A stretch of 64,000 nt of DNA, taken from positions 72,330,322 through 72,394,321 of the forward strand of contig OZ035961.1 in the NCBI GenBank assembly GCA_964034945.1, in the 5' to 3' direction. The notes beneath the pieces were generated by a model. It was given only the letters and a program-made list of their open reading frames with translations. It did not search any database and was not told the origin of the DNA. The DNA is from Chrysopilus asiliformis (lineage: Eukaryota; Arthropoda; Insecta; Diptera; Rhagionidae). The number at the start of each line of letters is the position of its first letter. Position 1 is the stretch's first letter. Positions 1 through 9,951 of this stretch are shown here, piece by piece. The translations under genes were made by a program, and so were the position numbers.

Positions 1-229
1 TTTGAAGTTTAATTGTACGGCGAACAGTTGTATCAAAATTCCACTTTGAAGTCAAACTTTTCAATAAGATTTTTTTAAAATTCTCCGAATCGGATTTTGA
101 TGTATGGGAGTTTTATGTAGAATCATATCCTAAACAACTTTTATTCTTGCACTTTTTTGATAAGATGCACCGTTTTTAAGATATTCGCTATAACACAGTG
201 CGTGTGAAATGGCACGAATTCATGCCAGT
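1..229 (+). repeat. Partial copy of the ~510-bp interspersed repeat
   Basis: This stretch is cut by the window start and is nearly identical to 994-1222. Related copies lie at 3740-4054, 7737-8247, 22388-22652, 36258-36789 and 55975-56285. Shared words include 'cgaacagttgtatcaaaatt' and 'gataagatgcaccgttttt'. It has no coding potential. It ends directly before the TTA that flanks the Harbinger element at 233. Confidence 0.8.
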
Positions 230-671
230 TTAAGCTAGCATCAGACGAGCACACAAAACCTTAACACGTGTGATGACTGACGTCACGAAAAAAACTCAAA
301 ACACATTTCAAACACATCTGACACGACACGTCCTTACACTTGAAATGTGTTGTTATCAGATGGTGTGAAATTTTTTTCCACACAATCGGATTTTTGTCCC
401 AAAACGTGTTAACGTCGCTAGTCTTCCCACGAAATTTTGTCACACAATTAAACACTGTGTTACGCAGATTGAGTAGTTATCAGACGGAGTGAAACGTCTC
501 AAAAAGTGTGATGATGGAAGACGTGTGACAGCAGTCGAAATCGTCTGACACACTGATTTGCTATCAGACGGTGTGATAGCTCTCTGACATTTTGTGTATT
601 TTTCTCAAGCAATTTTGACAAGCAATTGTGCGGTATTTTCAATTTGTGAAGAAAAATAAAATAAAATTAAA

Positions 672-1004
672 ATGTCAAAAAGGAAATATGAGGAGATGAT
701 GGATATGGCGATTTTGGCAGCCTATATTTTGGAAAGCAGTGACGACGACGACGACGACGAGTCAATGGCTCGAAAGCGCAGTTGTTGGACAAAGGATTGG
801 GTGTCGCGTCGCGAGAACGAGGGTTTCTTTGCAAAATTGATGGTGGAATTGCGCTCTGAAGAACCCGAATTGTATCGGAATTTCTTACGGATGTCGGTCG
901 GTCAATTCGATAATTTGCCAGCAATTGGTGAAGTCGCAGATAGAAACATAAGAAAAGCTATAATTGAAAACCGGTTTGGTGATATGTCATTATTTGAAGT
1001 TTAA
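672..1004 (+). pseudogene. PIF/Harbinger transposase, N-terminal fragment
   Basis: The 110-codon frame has an acidic patch (residues 23-31) and then the segment 'TKDWVSRRENEGFFAKLMVE...RNFLRMSVGQFDNL', which matches the N-terminal region of HARBI1-like transposases, where a W...R region precedes a 'FLRMS..FD.L' helix. The known protein runs for about 350-400 residues and contains a DDE nuclease. Here the reading frame runs into the repeat copy at about 976, and the last residues (MSLFEV) come from that repeat. It is therefore a truncated pseudogene. The start is the first ATG after the left inverted-repeat region, and no other start fits. Confidence 0.7.
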
Positions 1005-1222
1005 TTGTACGGCGAACAGTTGTATCAAAATTCCACTTTGAAGTCAAACTTTTCAATCAGATTTTTTAAAAATTCTCCGAATCGGATTTTGATGTATGGG
1101 AGTTTTATGTAGAATCATATCCTAAACAACTTTTGTTCTTGCACTTTTTTGATAAGATGTACCATTTTTAAGATATTAGCTATAACACAGTGCGTGTGAA
1201 ATGGCACGAATTCATGCCAGTT
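976..1222 (+). repeat. Second copy of the ~510-bp repeat, inside the Harbinger element
   Basis: Nearly identical to 1-229 and ending in the same 'cacgaattcatgccagttta'. It replaces the rest of the transposase. The same repeat tail thus stands both immediately outside (to 232) and inside (to 1222) the element, which suggests duplication or gene conversion rather than two independent insertions. Confidence 0.75.
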
Positions 1223-1232
1223 TACACATTGG

Positions 1233-1768
1233 GACATTTTCCCACAGTCTTAACACAGACCGAAAAATGTCAAAACACATACCACGTTTTACACAGGGTT
1301 ATCAGACGGAGGCAAAATTCGTTTAACACACGTCAAAAAAATTGTGGTAACACAGGTTATAACACGGTGTGTAAACAAAAATTCTGTCACAATTTAAGTT
1401 ATCAGACGGTGTTAACTGGTGTTACAATTTTGTGACGTCAAAATTACGTCAGTCATCACACGTGTTAAGGTTTTGTGTGCTCGTCTGATGCTAGCTTTAC
1501 AACATTTTCCCACAGTCTTAACACAGACCGAAAAATGTCAAAACACATACCACGTTTTACACAGGGTTATCAGACGGAGGCAAAATTCGTTTAACACACG
1601 TCAAAAAAATTGTCGTAACACAGGTTATCACACGGTGTGTAAACAAAAATTCTGTCACAATTTAAGTTATCAGACGGTGTTAACTGGTGTTACAATTTTG
1701 TGACGTCAAAATTACGTCAGTCATCACACGTGTTATGGTTTTGTGTGCTCGTCTGATGCTAGCTTTAC
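1233..1768 (+). repeat. 268-bp direct tandem duplication of the Harbinger right end
   Basis: Two consecutive units, about 1233-1500 and 1501-1768, are almost identical. Each starts at 'cattttcccacagtcttaac' and ends at 'gatgctagctttac'. Each unit carries several copies of the short word 'atcagacgg' and CACA/TGTG-rich text that also occurs inverted in 240-600. Short open frames at 1190-1703 are by-products of this repeat. Confidence 0.85.
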
Positions 1769-2470
1769 GATAATAGGTAATTATACTACATTTACTTAAG
1801 TTTAAGACTAGAAAGTTTTTGTTACACTAGATAAAAAAATTATTTAAGTGGAGAAATACATGTAAATGCTCGAAAATCAGTAATTTTTCGTGAATTTTTT
1901 TGAGGGTGATAAAATAATTAAATCATTTTACACTTTTGACATAATTTAAGGACATGTGTCTGGTAATAAAAACAATTTTTTTTATTTTTTTTTATTACAA
2001 AATGGCGGCGGTACAGTCCCTCCACGAAGGCCGTTTTTTGCCGAAGTCGTAAAACGGCTGCCATCGCCCAGCTTTTTCTATTGGTCTGAAATCAAAAAAC
2101 TAAAAATATTTCGATTACTGATGAGTTTAGGCATAGAGTAAACCTATAAAATTGAGAAAAAGTAGGAAATAAAAAATTTGGTACACTTTTTAATACAACA
2201 TTCGTATTTTCGCCTATTTGTTCGACAGTTTTTGCCCCCTTAAAATTGTTTATTTATGCAAAATGTGTAATATTTTAGATTTATTCTATGGGTAATTATG
2301 TTGACTAAAACCCCTCAAAATTTCAGCCCGATCGGTTAATTACTTTTTCAGCTGCAGTGGCAGCCGTTTTTGAAAACGTAGTTTCGAGAAAATCGCGTTT
2401 AAAGTTTTAGGACGATAAAACTATTAGTTTTTGCGACTTACCGATCAATCAGCAATTCCAGGCGCATACT
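1769..2470. other. No gene seen
   Basis: AT-rich sequence. The part from about 2200 reads like the non-coding 3' flank of the transposon-associated ORF on the minus strand at 2471. No RNA gene or inverted repeat was recognised. Confidence 0.5.
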
Positions 2471-2780
2471 TCAGGCGCATGCTTCTTCGAAAAGCTGATT
2501 ATCTTCCAGTTGTTGCTGTTTCCTGGCAGTACGGGTAGCTTTTGTCTCGCTTTGGCTCATCCTGTTCTGTCGTGTAACGCGAGCTTCGTCCGTGTTTTTG
2601 GCAAAATTGAGAGCTTGATTTCCGACAACGATGTCCAGTTGGTTCATCAGCCTCAATATTGAATTGTAGCCTTCGTTGAATACTCCGGCTGCAATGCAGG
2701 CTGATAACTCGATGATTTTTTGATCAGAATGTAAGTGTTTGGGGGTCAATCGCCAGATGGTGGAGTTAAAACGTTCGTTC
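2471..2780 (-). pseudogene. Transposon-associated arthropod ORF, class unresolved (C-terminal part)
   Basis: The minus-strand frame continues upstream of the TTG codon at 2749 and reads 'NERFNSTIWRL' followed by 'TPKHLHSDQKIIELS', then 'LMNQLDIVVGNQALNF' and a basic tail. I recognise this arrangement as the C-terminal region of a protein family repeated many times in arthropod and crustacean genomes and usually annotated as uncharacterised. It is multi-copy, so a mobile-element origin is inferred, but I cannot assign a superfamily. The frame starts abruptly near 2780 and no upstream part is present. Expression is unlikely. Confidence 0.55.
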
Positions 2781-3055
2781 GCATAACTATACAGTTACCT
2801 GCTATATACACATATATTATGTAACTGTGTAGGTACGTATACGAAAGAAAAGGTTCGTACGAAGAAATTGTAAGTCGATTTTGGACACTTGGCAACGCAG
2901 AATCTGCCCGCTCGGCTCAAGCGCTTTAGGTACGATTCCGGCGTTCCACGAGCGCTCTCGACTATGGGCTATTTCTCCGTAAATATGTCATATTTCAACT
3001 TGATACTTCGCCATAATACTTTTAAGGGATGATACTTTTGAAATATGAAAAAAAA
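2781..3055. other. No gene seen
   Basis: Non-coding sequence between two element fragments. The minus-strand LINE remnant runs out at about 3060. The right part may be 3' flank of that LINE, but no poly(A) tail is clear. Confidence 0.4.
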
Positions 3056-3059
3056 TATG

Positions 3060-3730
3060 ATTTTTTGAAGATTTTACATGTATTTCTCCCCTTAAGTCAG
3101 ATTGGAGTTGGTTAGTGTCATTTAGATTAGAGATCGCTTTGTACATTTTAAAATCGTCAGCATACATTCAAATAAGAGAATAAATTAATAATATACATAA
3201 CAGAGGACCAATATGGCTACCCTGGGGAACACCGAATGTGGCCGATATTACGTTAGATGACACAGTTCGGAATTGCACATATTGCAGCCGTCCAGATAAA
3301 TAAGACAAGATCAATAATAAAAGTTTGTCAGGAAAACCGAGTACACGTAACTTAAAAATTAATAGACTGTCAAAGGCCTTGGAGAAATCAGTGTAGACCG
3401 TATCGACCTGTTCATGATCAAGGAAATTCGAAACTGTGAAATTAACAAATTCGCATAAGTTTGTGGATTGGGAGCGCTGTTTTACAAAACCATGTTGATT
3501 TATACTTAAAATATTTTTGCAGAAAGGGCACATATTGTCAGTGATTAAACATTCAAAAAGTTTAGGTATGGCCGATAGTTTTGCAATACAGCGATAATTT
3601 TCCACTTGATCTCTATTAACTGTCTTATGTGAGGGTATCACAAACGAGGATTCCCATAAGCCAGGAAAACTGCTTTCTTTTAGAGACCAGTTAAACAAAA
3701 AAGTTAAATTTTGTACAGATCCGTTTTTTG
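3060..3730 (-). pseudogene. Non-LTR retrotransposon reverse transcriptase fragment
   Basis: The minus-strand frame carries the reverse-transcriptase order: 'VENYRCIAKLSAIPKLFE' (fingers), 'DFSKAFDSL' (first aspartate block), 'GVPQGSHIGPLL' (motif B), then, after a frameshift near 3170, 'YADDF' (catalytic motif C). The palette 'FVKQRSQSTNL' fits Jockey/CR1-type LINEs. The endonuclease and the C-terminal end are missing. The 5' side on the minus strand passes without a break into the ~510-bp repeat at about 3730. It is a broken, non-functional copy. Confidence 0.85.
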
Positions 3731-4054
3731 TAAAATGGGAGCTAAGTTCGTTAACGGGCAAAAATGGACCATTAGAAAAATGGACCATATGAACGAAAAC
3801 GTGTTTTGTAAATATCGCAAAAACGGTGCATCGTATCAAAAAAGTGCAAGAACAAAAGTTGTTTAGGACATGATTCTACATTAAAGTTCCATACATCAAA
3901 ATCCAATTGGAACAAGTTTTAAAAAAATCTTATTGGAAAGTTTGACTTCAAAGTGGAATTTTGGTACAACTGTTCGAATTTTGATACGAATATCACCATA
4001 CGGGTCCCTAATGATTGCCAGATTGGCAATTATAGCTTTTGTTATGTTTTTTTT
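3731..4054 (-). repeat. Minus-strand copy of the ~510-bp repeat joined to a LINE fragment
   Basis: Read on the minus strand, it begins 'aaaacataacaaaagctata' (about 4050) and contains 'gataagatgcaccgttttt'-type text and 'ttaacgaacttagc', the same order as at 36258-36560. It is joined to the reverse transcriptase at its inner end and to the truncated Gypsy element at 4055. Confidence 0.75.
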
Positions 4055-4170
4055 AGTACGATTGATGGTATCCCGTCTGGTCCCGGGGAGTTATTTTCAT
4101 CCAAATTCAATAGCCCATGTAAAACCGTATCTTCATCCAATGAGGAATCTGGGATATTAACCTTACTGTC

Positions 4171-5337
4171 ATGCGCGATCCAAATAAAGAAGCGTTGACT
4201 TGTGAATTTCACGTAGTTAATGATAATGAATCGGTTCCTTGCGATGGTATTATAGGGAGGGATATTTTATGGAACAGAAGTAGAATCGATTGTATTATGA
4301 AACGACTCCATTTTCCAGCAATAGAAGCGCTGCAATCAGAGCACGAGTTCAAATTTGACTTTATAAATGACTCCTTGAACCAAATCACAAAATCTGAAAT
4401 CGCGACTCAGAAAGTGATATTAAGGGCAGGTCGATATAACAGTGGAACGGCTCAAGCTCAAATAAATGCAAATTCGAATCCAAGCTCAAAGGAGGGTTTG
4501 GCCCAAATATCGAAAGCTCATACTGAAAACGGACAGGTCGATATTCACAACCCGATTTATAATGCCTCTATAAATCCTAAATCACTACAAGTGAGTCAGA
4601 TAGAAAATTCCAATAACCCCTTGAACAAAACAACCAAATCTGAAATCACGACTCAGAAGGTATTATCAAGGTCAGGTACATGGACTAACCTAGTCACTTG
4701 TGATCCATCTACCGTAGGTTCGGATCCACGTGCACATAAGGTTGTGACCCAATCATCCAAATCTTCCGCCGAGATAGCGAAAATTTCACAACCCAGTCGT
4801 ACAGGACGACTCGGGAAGGCAGCATCGTCAAAACTAAACCCAGTTGAATCAGTTCCAATAAAAAGCACTGCTAGCTCATCTATCAAATCTACAAATAATC
4901 TAAACAAACCACAAAACATTACTCAAAACCAAACAATTAACTTTCGCTCGAACCAAACAGGAAATTCTATCAAAACAATCGATGATGTTAGAAACTTGTG
5001 CAAAACTTTGGAAAAGAAACTCAATATTCAAATTTTTAAGCCGTCAACGGAAAACAAAACCGCACATACGGACATTATCTCCACCAAAAAATATAATCTG
5101 AACAATGATTATAATACACCCGATAAACCAAAATTCTCTCAAAAGATTTATGATTGCCCAGCTAATCTAATAATACCTCCATGTACGGAAAAAGTAATCG
5201 AAGTTCCAATCCAAAACGGGAATAAAGATGTTATTTGTATGTCCAGGGAAATCGCCGATGGAGTGTACGTAGCTAACACCCTAGTTCGGCCCCTTAATGG
5301 AAAAATTACAATTAGCATTCCAAATAACTTTGAATAA
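4171..5337 (+). pseudogene. Gypsy polyprotein segment: end of aspartic protease and linker to RT
   Basis: Residues ~12-34 read 'CEFHVVNDNESVPCDGIIGR', the conserved C-terminal part of retroviral-type proteases in Gypsy elements (I-I-G-x-D). The catalytic D-T/S-G half is not present upstream, because the sequence becomes the repeat at 4055. Residues 60-330 are a polar Ser/Thr/Asn-rich linker that contains a repeated block (about 65-90 and 135-160: 'ITKSEIATQKV' against 'TTKSEITTQKV'). The end, 'VYVANTLVRPLNGKITISI', is the conserved stretch before the RT. The frame closes at 5337, 75 bp before the hAT insertion. There is a frameshift just upstream of the first ATG, where codons run on from 4060. 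Confidence 0.75.
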
Positions 5338-5559
5338 CATACCCCTAAAAATTGTTAAAGCAAAAAAAATTCAAAATCTTTTCATGTCAAGAAAATTTAA
5401 GCCAAACTAACCAGTGTTGGGGTTATCTAGATAATAATTATCTAGATAATCATCTAGATAAAAAAAAATGTTATCTTTATCTTATCTAGATAACACCCCA
5501 AAAAAGTTATCTTTATCTTATCTAGATAAAGGAAAATCCCATTTATCTAGAGATAATCG

Positions 5560-6690
5560 TTACCACCGAAAATCAAAAAATTAAATCTGAAAAAATGCTG
5601 AAACGAAATTGTTTTCTGCATACTTTTGAAAACCTAAAAACTTTTTTTAGGAACAGTTTTATACTTGGCAACAATTTTTGTTTACGGACAAGGAAGCGAA
5701 GTGTCACTCTTTCCCTCGCCTCTCTTCTCTTGTCCATAAAAAAAAAGTTCTGCCAGTAACTGTTGCCAAGTGTAAACCGGGCTATGAACGAAATATCATA
5801 ACGTTATAAATTTCCTTACGTAGCAAAATTAAACTTATATTTCGTGACGTTATTTCGTTTTGTATCGATAAAAAACTTAATTTCGTTACGTTATAATGTT
5901 ATTATTCCGTTACACATTGTATTGAAACTGAAAACAAAAAAACGCACTGTAATAATAGTTTATCACAAAGTAATTCAGTTCAGTTTCCATAAAAATAAAT
6001 TGTATAACAAATAATAAAACTCAGCAAAAAGAAAATACAAATAAAAACGGAAAAAAATGTGATTATTAAGTTACAAAATCAATAAAAAATACAAAAGACA
6101 AAAAATCACACAAAAGTTTTGTTCATTAAAAAAACTGTCTCCACAAAAGCGTGATTTTGATATCAAAGATATAGAATTTTTTTATAGAATTTCGCTCTAC
6201 TGGAGTTACTAAAAAGAAAATCTTTTCGCTACCAAAAAACTTGCTTAGAAGATTTCCATTTTTGTATCTCCAGAAATAGAGTGAATCTGGCCAAAACAAA
6301 ATCCGATTTAGAATCAAAATACGATTAAAAACACTACTCCAATATTTTTGATTATATTTTATGTCTGTGGGGTTATACTTGATGAACTTTTGTGGGAAAT
6401 TTCACAAAAAATAATACTGAACAAAACAAGGAAATACTAATAAACAACGAAAAAACGTAATATTTTTTTCGTTTTTCGTTATGGTAACGGAATTGAATTT
6501 CTATAACGTTCATTATAACGTAATTTTGAAGAAAAAGCCCGAAAATCATTTCGTTATTTCGTTACGTTACGATAACGTTTCTTATGCGTTTTCTTTTATT
6601 ATTATTTCGTTTCTTATTATATTTAAATCGGAAATCAAGAAAAGCAAAAAATTTTGTGCTATTTTTTTTAGTACGTAATTTTGAATTTTG
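5560..6690. other. hAT interior, possibly with a second small hAT-like element
   Basis: No gene. From about 5785 and again at 6450-6600 the sequence is rich in 'ataacgt'/'acgttat' and 'cgtaacgaaat' words in inverted order. This suggests the subterminal arrays of another non-autonomous element of about 0.8 kb, but I cannot fix its ends or a target duplication. Confidence 0.35.
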
Positions 6691-6695
6691 TGCAA

Positions 6696-9307
6696 TCTTT
6701 ATATATAAAAATGAATCGTGGTCCGTTTGACTATCCATAACTCGGCTGAATATAATCCGATTTGCATGGGGTTTTTTTTGTTGGATTCGTATTGCAACAT
6801 ATAAAAACACAACGGAGCCGAAAATTGGAAATTTCTACCGGAAAAGTTGGAAAATCTTGGAAAACCGAAATTGCATACTTTCAGGGGAGCGGTTTTCTGG
6901 TTTGCACTTTCAGTAATTCCAAATCAAAAATCTCGAATCATTTTTCGTTTTGTTGGAAAAGTCGAGAAAAATTTTGGGGAAAAACGGGAATATCGGAAAA
7001 ATTGAAATTTGCATTTTGTATGGGATTTTGGTATGGAAAGAGAAAATATTGTATTTGGAATTGAAAAACGGAAAATTTTGTACCTCACAATAATTTTATC
7101 GCCAACAGATCCCGTTACGCTCTCAGACTCGCGTTTGACAACTGAGAAATATATTTGCTCTTTCCTCATTGATGATCGATGCGAAGCGGTTGTTTATCGA
7201 TATAGTGCGCAAATTATTGCTGTTTTTCCCACTTTTAAATCGTCGAAAGTATTTTATTTTGTGTACAACGAAGTGAATCAAGGAATTTACTCAGTGACCA
7301 CGTGAACGTAAATGGATTGGTGTTGAATTTTGTGATTTTTTCCAGAACATAGTGATTTCCAAAAGTGAGGTTAGCGGCACATAGAATCTGGACTTGCATC
7401 AACACAAATTTCCTTTATTCATCCACTGCTTTTGTGCAATTTGATAATTTAAATTATTCATTTTATAGAGAACGAATTTAAATAATGTATTTTGTCACCG
7501 ACCAATTCGTTTATTTAAAAAAATCTATTTGTATGGGAGAGGGAGGTAGGAGTGGTCCAACTGGATAGATAAGTTGTATAAAAACATATTCTAAACACAT
7601 TTCGTCGTTATAAACTTTTCGATACGATGCACCGTTTTCGAGAAAATAAGGAAAAAGTATTCAATGGGTATCGGGGAGGGGAAAGAGGTAGTCTAACTGA
7701 ATTTTGATGTATAGATAAGTTATGTAAAATCATATTCAAAACATAACAAAAGCTATAATTGCCAATCTGGCAATCATTGGAGACCCGTATGGTGATATTC
7801 GTATCAAAATTCGAACAATTGTATGAAAATTCCTCTTTGAAGTAAAACTTTTCAATAAGATTTTTTAAAATTTATTCCAATCGGATTTTGATGTATGGGA
7901 GTTTTATGTAGAATCATATTCTAAAAAACTTTTGTTCTTGGACTTTTTTGATAAGATGCACCGTTTTTGAGATGTTCGCCATTTTTGCCCATTAACGAAC
8001 TTAGCCTTGCATTTTACGAAAAACGGACCTGTGCAAAATTTCAAGTCTGTAGCTCAATCCGTGCGCCCGCAATCCGCGCCACAGACAGACGGACAGACAG
8101 ACGGACGGACATGCAAAATTCAATTTTTTTTTATCATTCTAAACACACTGGTGTAATTCATTTTGTGTGTGATGACGGGATCTTGGCGTTACAAACGGTA
8201 AAGCAAAGTTAATATACCCTTTGGTTTCACCATACGGGTATAAAAACATTTTAGCTTTATAAATTTGTCAATGCGATTCACCGTTTTCGAGAAAATTGCG
8301 AAAAAAGTTTCATTTATATGGAGAAGGGAATGGTCCGATTTTGCCAGTTCAAGAACTTAGCATTGCCATTTACGAGAAACGCAACTGAAAATATTTCAAA
8401 TCTCTAGCTCAATCCTTCCGAAAGTTATGATATTCACGGATATATAGACGGACAGACGACAGACGGGCAGACAGACGGTCGGACATGCTAAAATTAAAAT
8501 CTTTTGTCATTCCAAACACCCTGGTGTAGTTCATTTTTGTGTCCAGCGATTGGTTTGGTTTGATACACATATAGTGTGGAGGTCCCCAATCTAGAATGCA
8601 GCAACAAACTTATTGGGGTGCGGAAACGTTTTTTTTTTTTGATTTGTGAGATAGAGTTATAAATTTTTTTGATTTGTGAGATGGAGTAACGTATAAACTC
8701 AAGAACTACTGCACCAACATAGACTATGTATCATGACCACGATTTATAGTTAGGTGTGGTCGCGGTATCGGCTCCCCTTTCACCCCCTCGCCTGTTATCT
8801 TCTGAACCACTGAAGGGATTTGAATACGGTTTTCAGTGTTGGGCAGGTCAATCATAAAAGAAATTTTCATCCACTCAAACTACTCCGCTCTACATGGTGC
8901 GAGCCCCCTCTCCTGCTATCTACTAAACTACAGAACGGATTTTTATACAATTTTTAGTGTTGGATAGGTTATCTGTCAGGGTAAATTTTCGACCAATCCC
9001 CTCCTCAGCTATCTCTGAAACTATTTTATGGTTGTTCAACATATATGTTACAACATAAATGCAAAAATCTTAAGTGTCTGGCAATAAGGGAATTCGCTCT
9101 ATTCCCTTTCTCCCAAGCAGATGGAAAAAATATTTGCAATTTTCTTGAAAACAGTGCGTCAAACCAAAAAAAATATGAACAGAAAATTGTTTGAAATATA
9201 ATTACTGCATAATTTTTCTATACATCAAAATACTTTTGAAAAAAAAGGATTTTTTCATATTCAAAAATTTATTACTACCCGGGCAACGCCGGGTTCTTTC
9301 AAGCTAG
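6696..9307 (+). mobile_element. Non-autonomous Helitron inside the hAT element
   Basis: The 5' end reads 'TCTTTATATATAAAAATGAA' directly after an A. The 3' end is a GC hairpin 'cccgggcaacgccggg' followed by 'ttctttcaagCTAG' and then a T. A TC start, a hairpin just before CTAG, insertion between A and T and no target duplication are the standard Helitron features. It contains a ~510-bp repeat copy (7737-8247) and a diverged relative of it (8263-8540), and no Rep-helicase. Confidence 0.8.
7737..8247 (+). repeat. Full-length copy of the ~510-bp interspersed repeat
   Basis: Starts 'aaacataacaaaagctataa' and ends with the palindromic tail 'taccctttggtttcaccata' plus 'cgggtataaaaa'. The middle holds an 'acagacagacggacagacag' simple-sequence part. 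Same order and length as 36258-36789. No open frame of note. Confidence 0.8.
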
Positions 9308-9485
9308 TGTCAAAATAAATATTTTTCTAAAAATTATCTAGATAATTTGGCTTTTTATCTTATCTTATCTATTATCTTTCATATTTTCATTATCTATTAT
9401 CTTATCTAGATAAACATTACGAGCATTTATCTTTATCTTTATCTAGATAAAAAAATAATTATCTGGCCCCAACACTGAAACTAAC

Positions 9486-9949
9486 CGGTTTAAATCACCT
9501 TCATATAAAAGAATTCGATAAATTATTGAATCAATACAAATGGATCCAGAGGCAAATCACGAAGTACGCCAGTCTATAATAAACATTTTTTCACAATTTC
9601 ACGATCTTTTTCATCTTCCTAATGATAACTTAACCCATTCTAACGTGCTAACACATAAAATACCCATTATCCAAGATCAAGGAGCATTGAACCTAAAAAA
9701 TTGTAATCTGGCCGAAACCCATAGGAAGGTCATCAACGAACAGGTTCAGAAAATGGTAGATGAAGGAATAGTTCAGCCTAGTAAGAGTCCCTGGAATTCC
9801 CCTCTCTTAGTAGTACGAAAGCGGGAGCAGACGGCGAAAAGAAGTGGAGAGTAGTGGTGGATTTCAGGAAACTAAATGACGTCACTATTGGAGACGCTTT
9901 TCCACTGCCTAGAATCGAGGAGATTCTGAACCAGTTGGGAAACTCTACT
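9486..9949 (+). pseudogene. Gypsy reverse transcriptase, start of domain
   Basis: Follows the hAT right flank. It contains 'FSQFHDLFHLPNDNLTHS', 'HKIPI' and 'MVDEGIVQPSKSPWNSPLLV' (the conserved entry of Gypsy RT), then, after a one-base shift near 9830, 'KLNDVTI' and 'FPLPRIEEILNQLG'. The domain is cut by the DD37E element at 9952 and resumes at 11254. Part of the 4055-17469 element. Confidence 0.85.
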
Positions 9950-9951
9950 TA

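Larger units (their letters stand above)
233..1764 (+). mobile_element. PIF/Harbinger DNA transposon, defective
   Basis: The ends are inverted repeats: 233 begins 'agctagcatcagacgagcac' and its reverse complement ends at 1764. The inverted similarity continues inward with 'cctaacacgtgtgatgactgacgtca'-type sequence on both sides. A TTA lies on each side (230-232 and 1765-1767), which is the usual PIF/Harbinger target duplication. The interior holds the N-terminal part of a Harbinger-like transposase (672-975), then a copy of the ~510-bp repeat, then a duplicated right end. The element cannot be autonomous because the DDE catalytic part is missing. Confidence 0.75.
5412..9477. mobile_element. 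hAT-type DNA transposon, non-autonomous (4,066 bp)
   Basis: The ends are an 11-bp perfect inverted repeat, 'cagtgttgggg' at 5412 and its complement ending at 9477. The 8-bp target duplication 'aaactaac' is at 5404-5411 and 9478-9485. These are hAT hallmarks. Both subterminal regions (5425-5545 and 9330-9465) are packed with 'ttatctagataa' palindromes, typical of transposase-binding arrays. No hAT transposase frame is present, and much of the interior is a later Helitron (6696-9307). Confidence 0.85.

Noticed and set aside
1190..1703. Two similar frames in tandem
   Set aside because: They are the same non-coding 268-bp duplication read twice.
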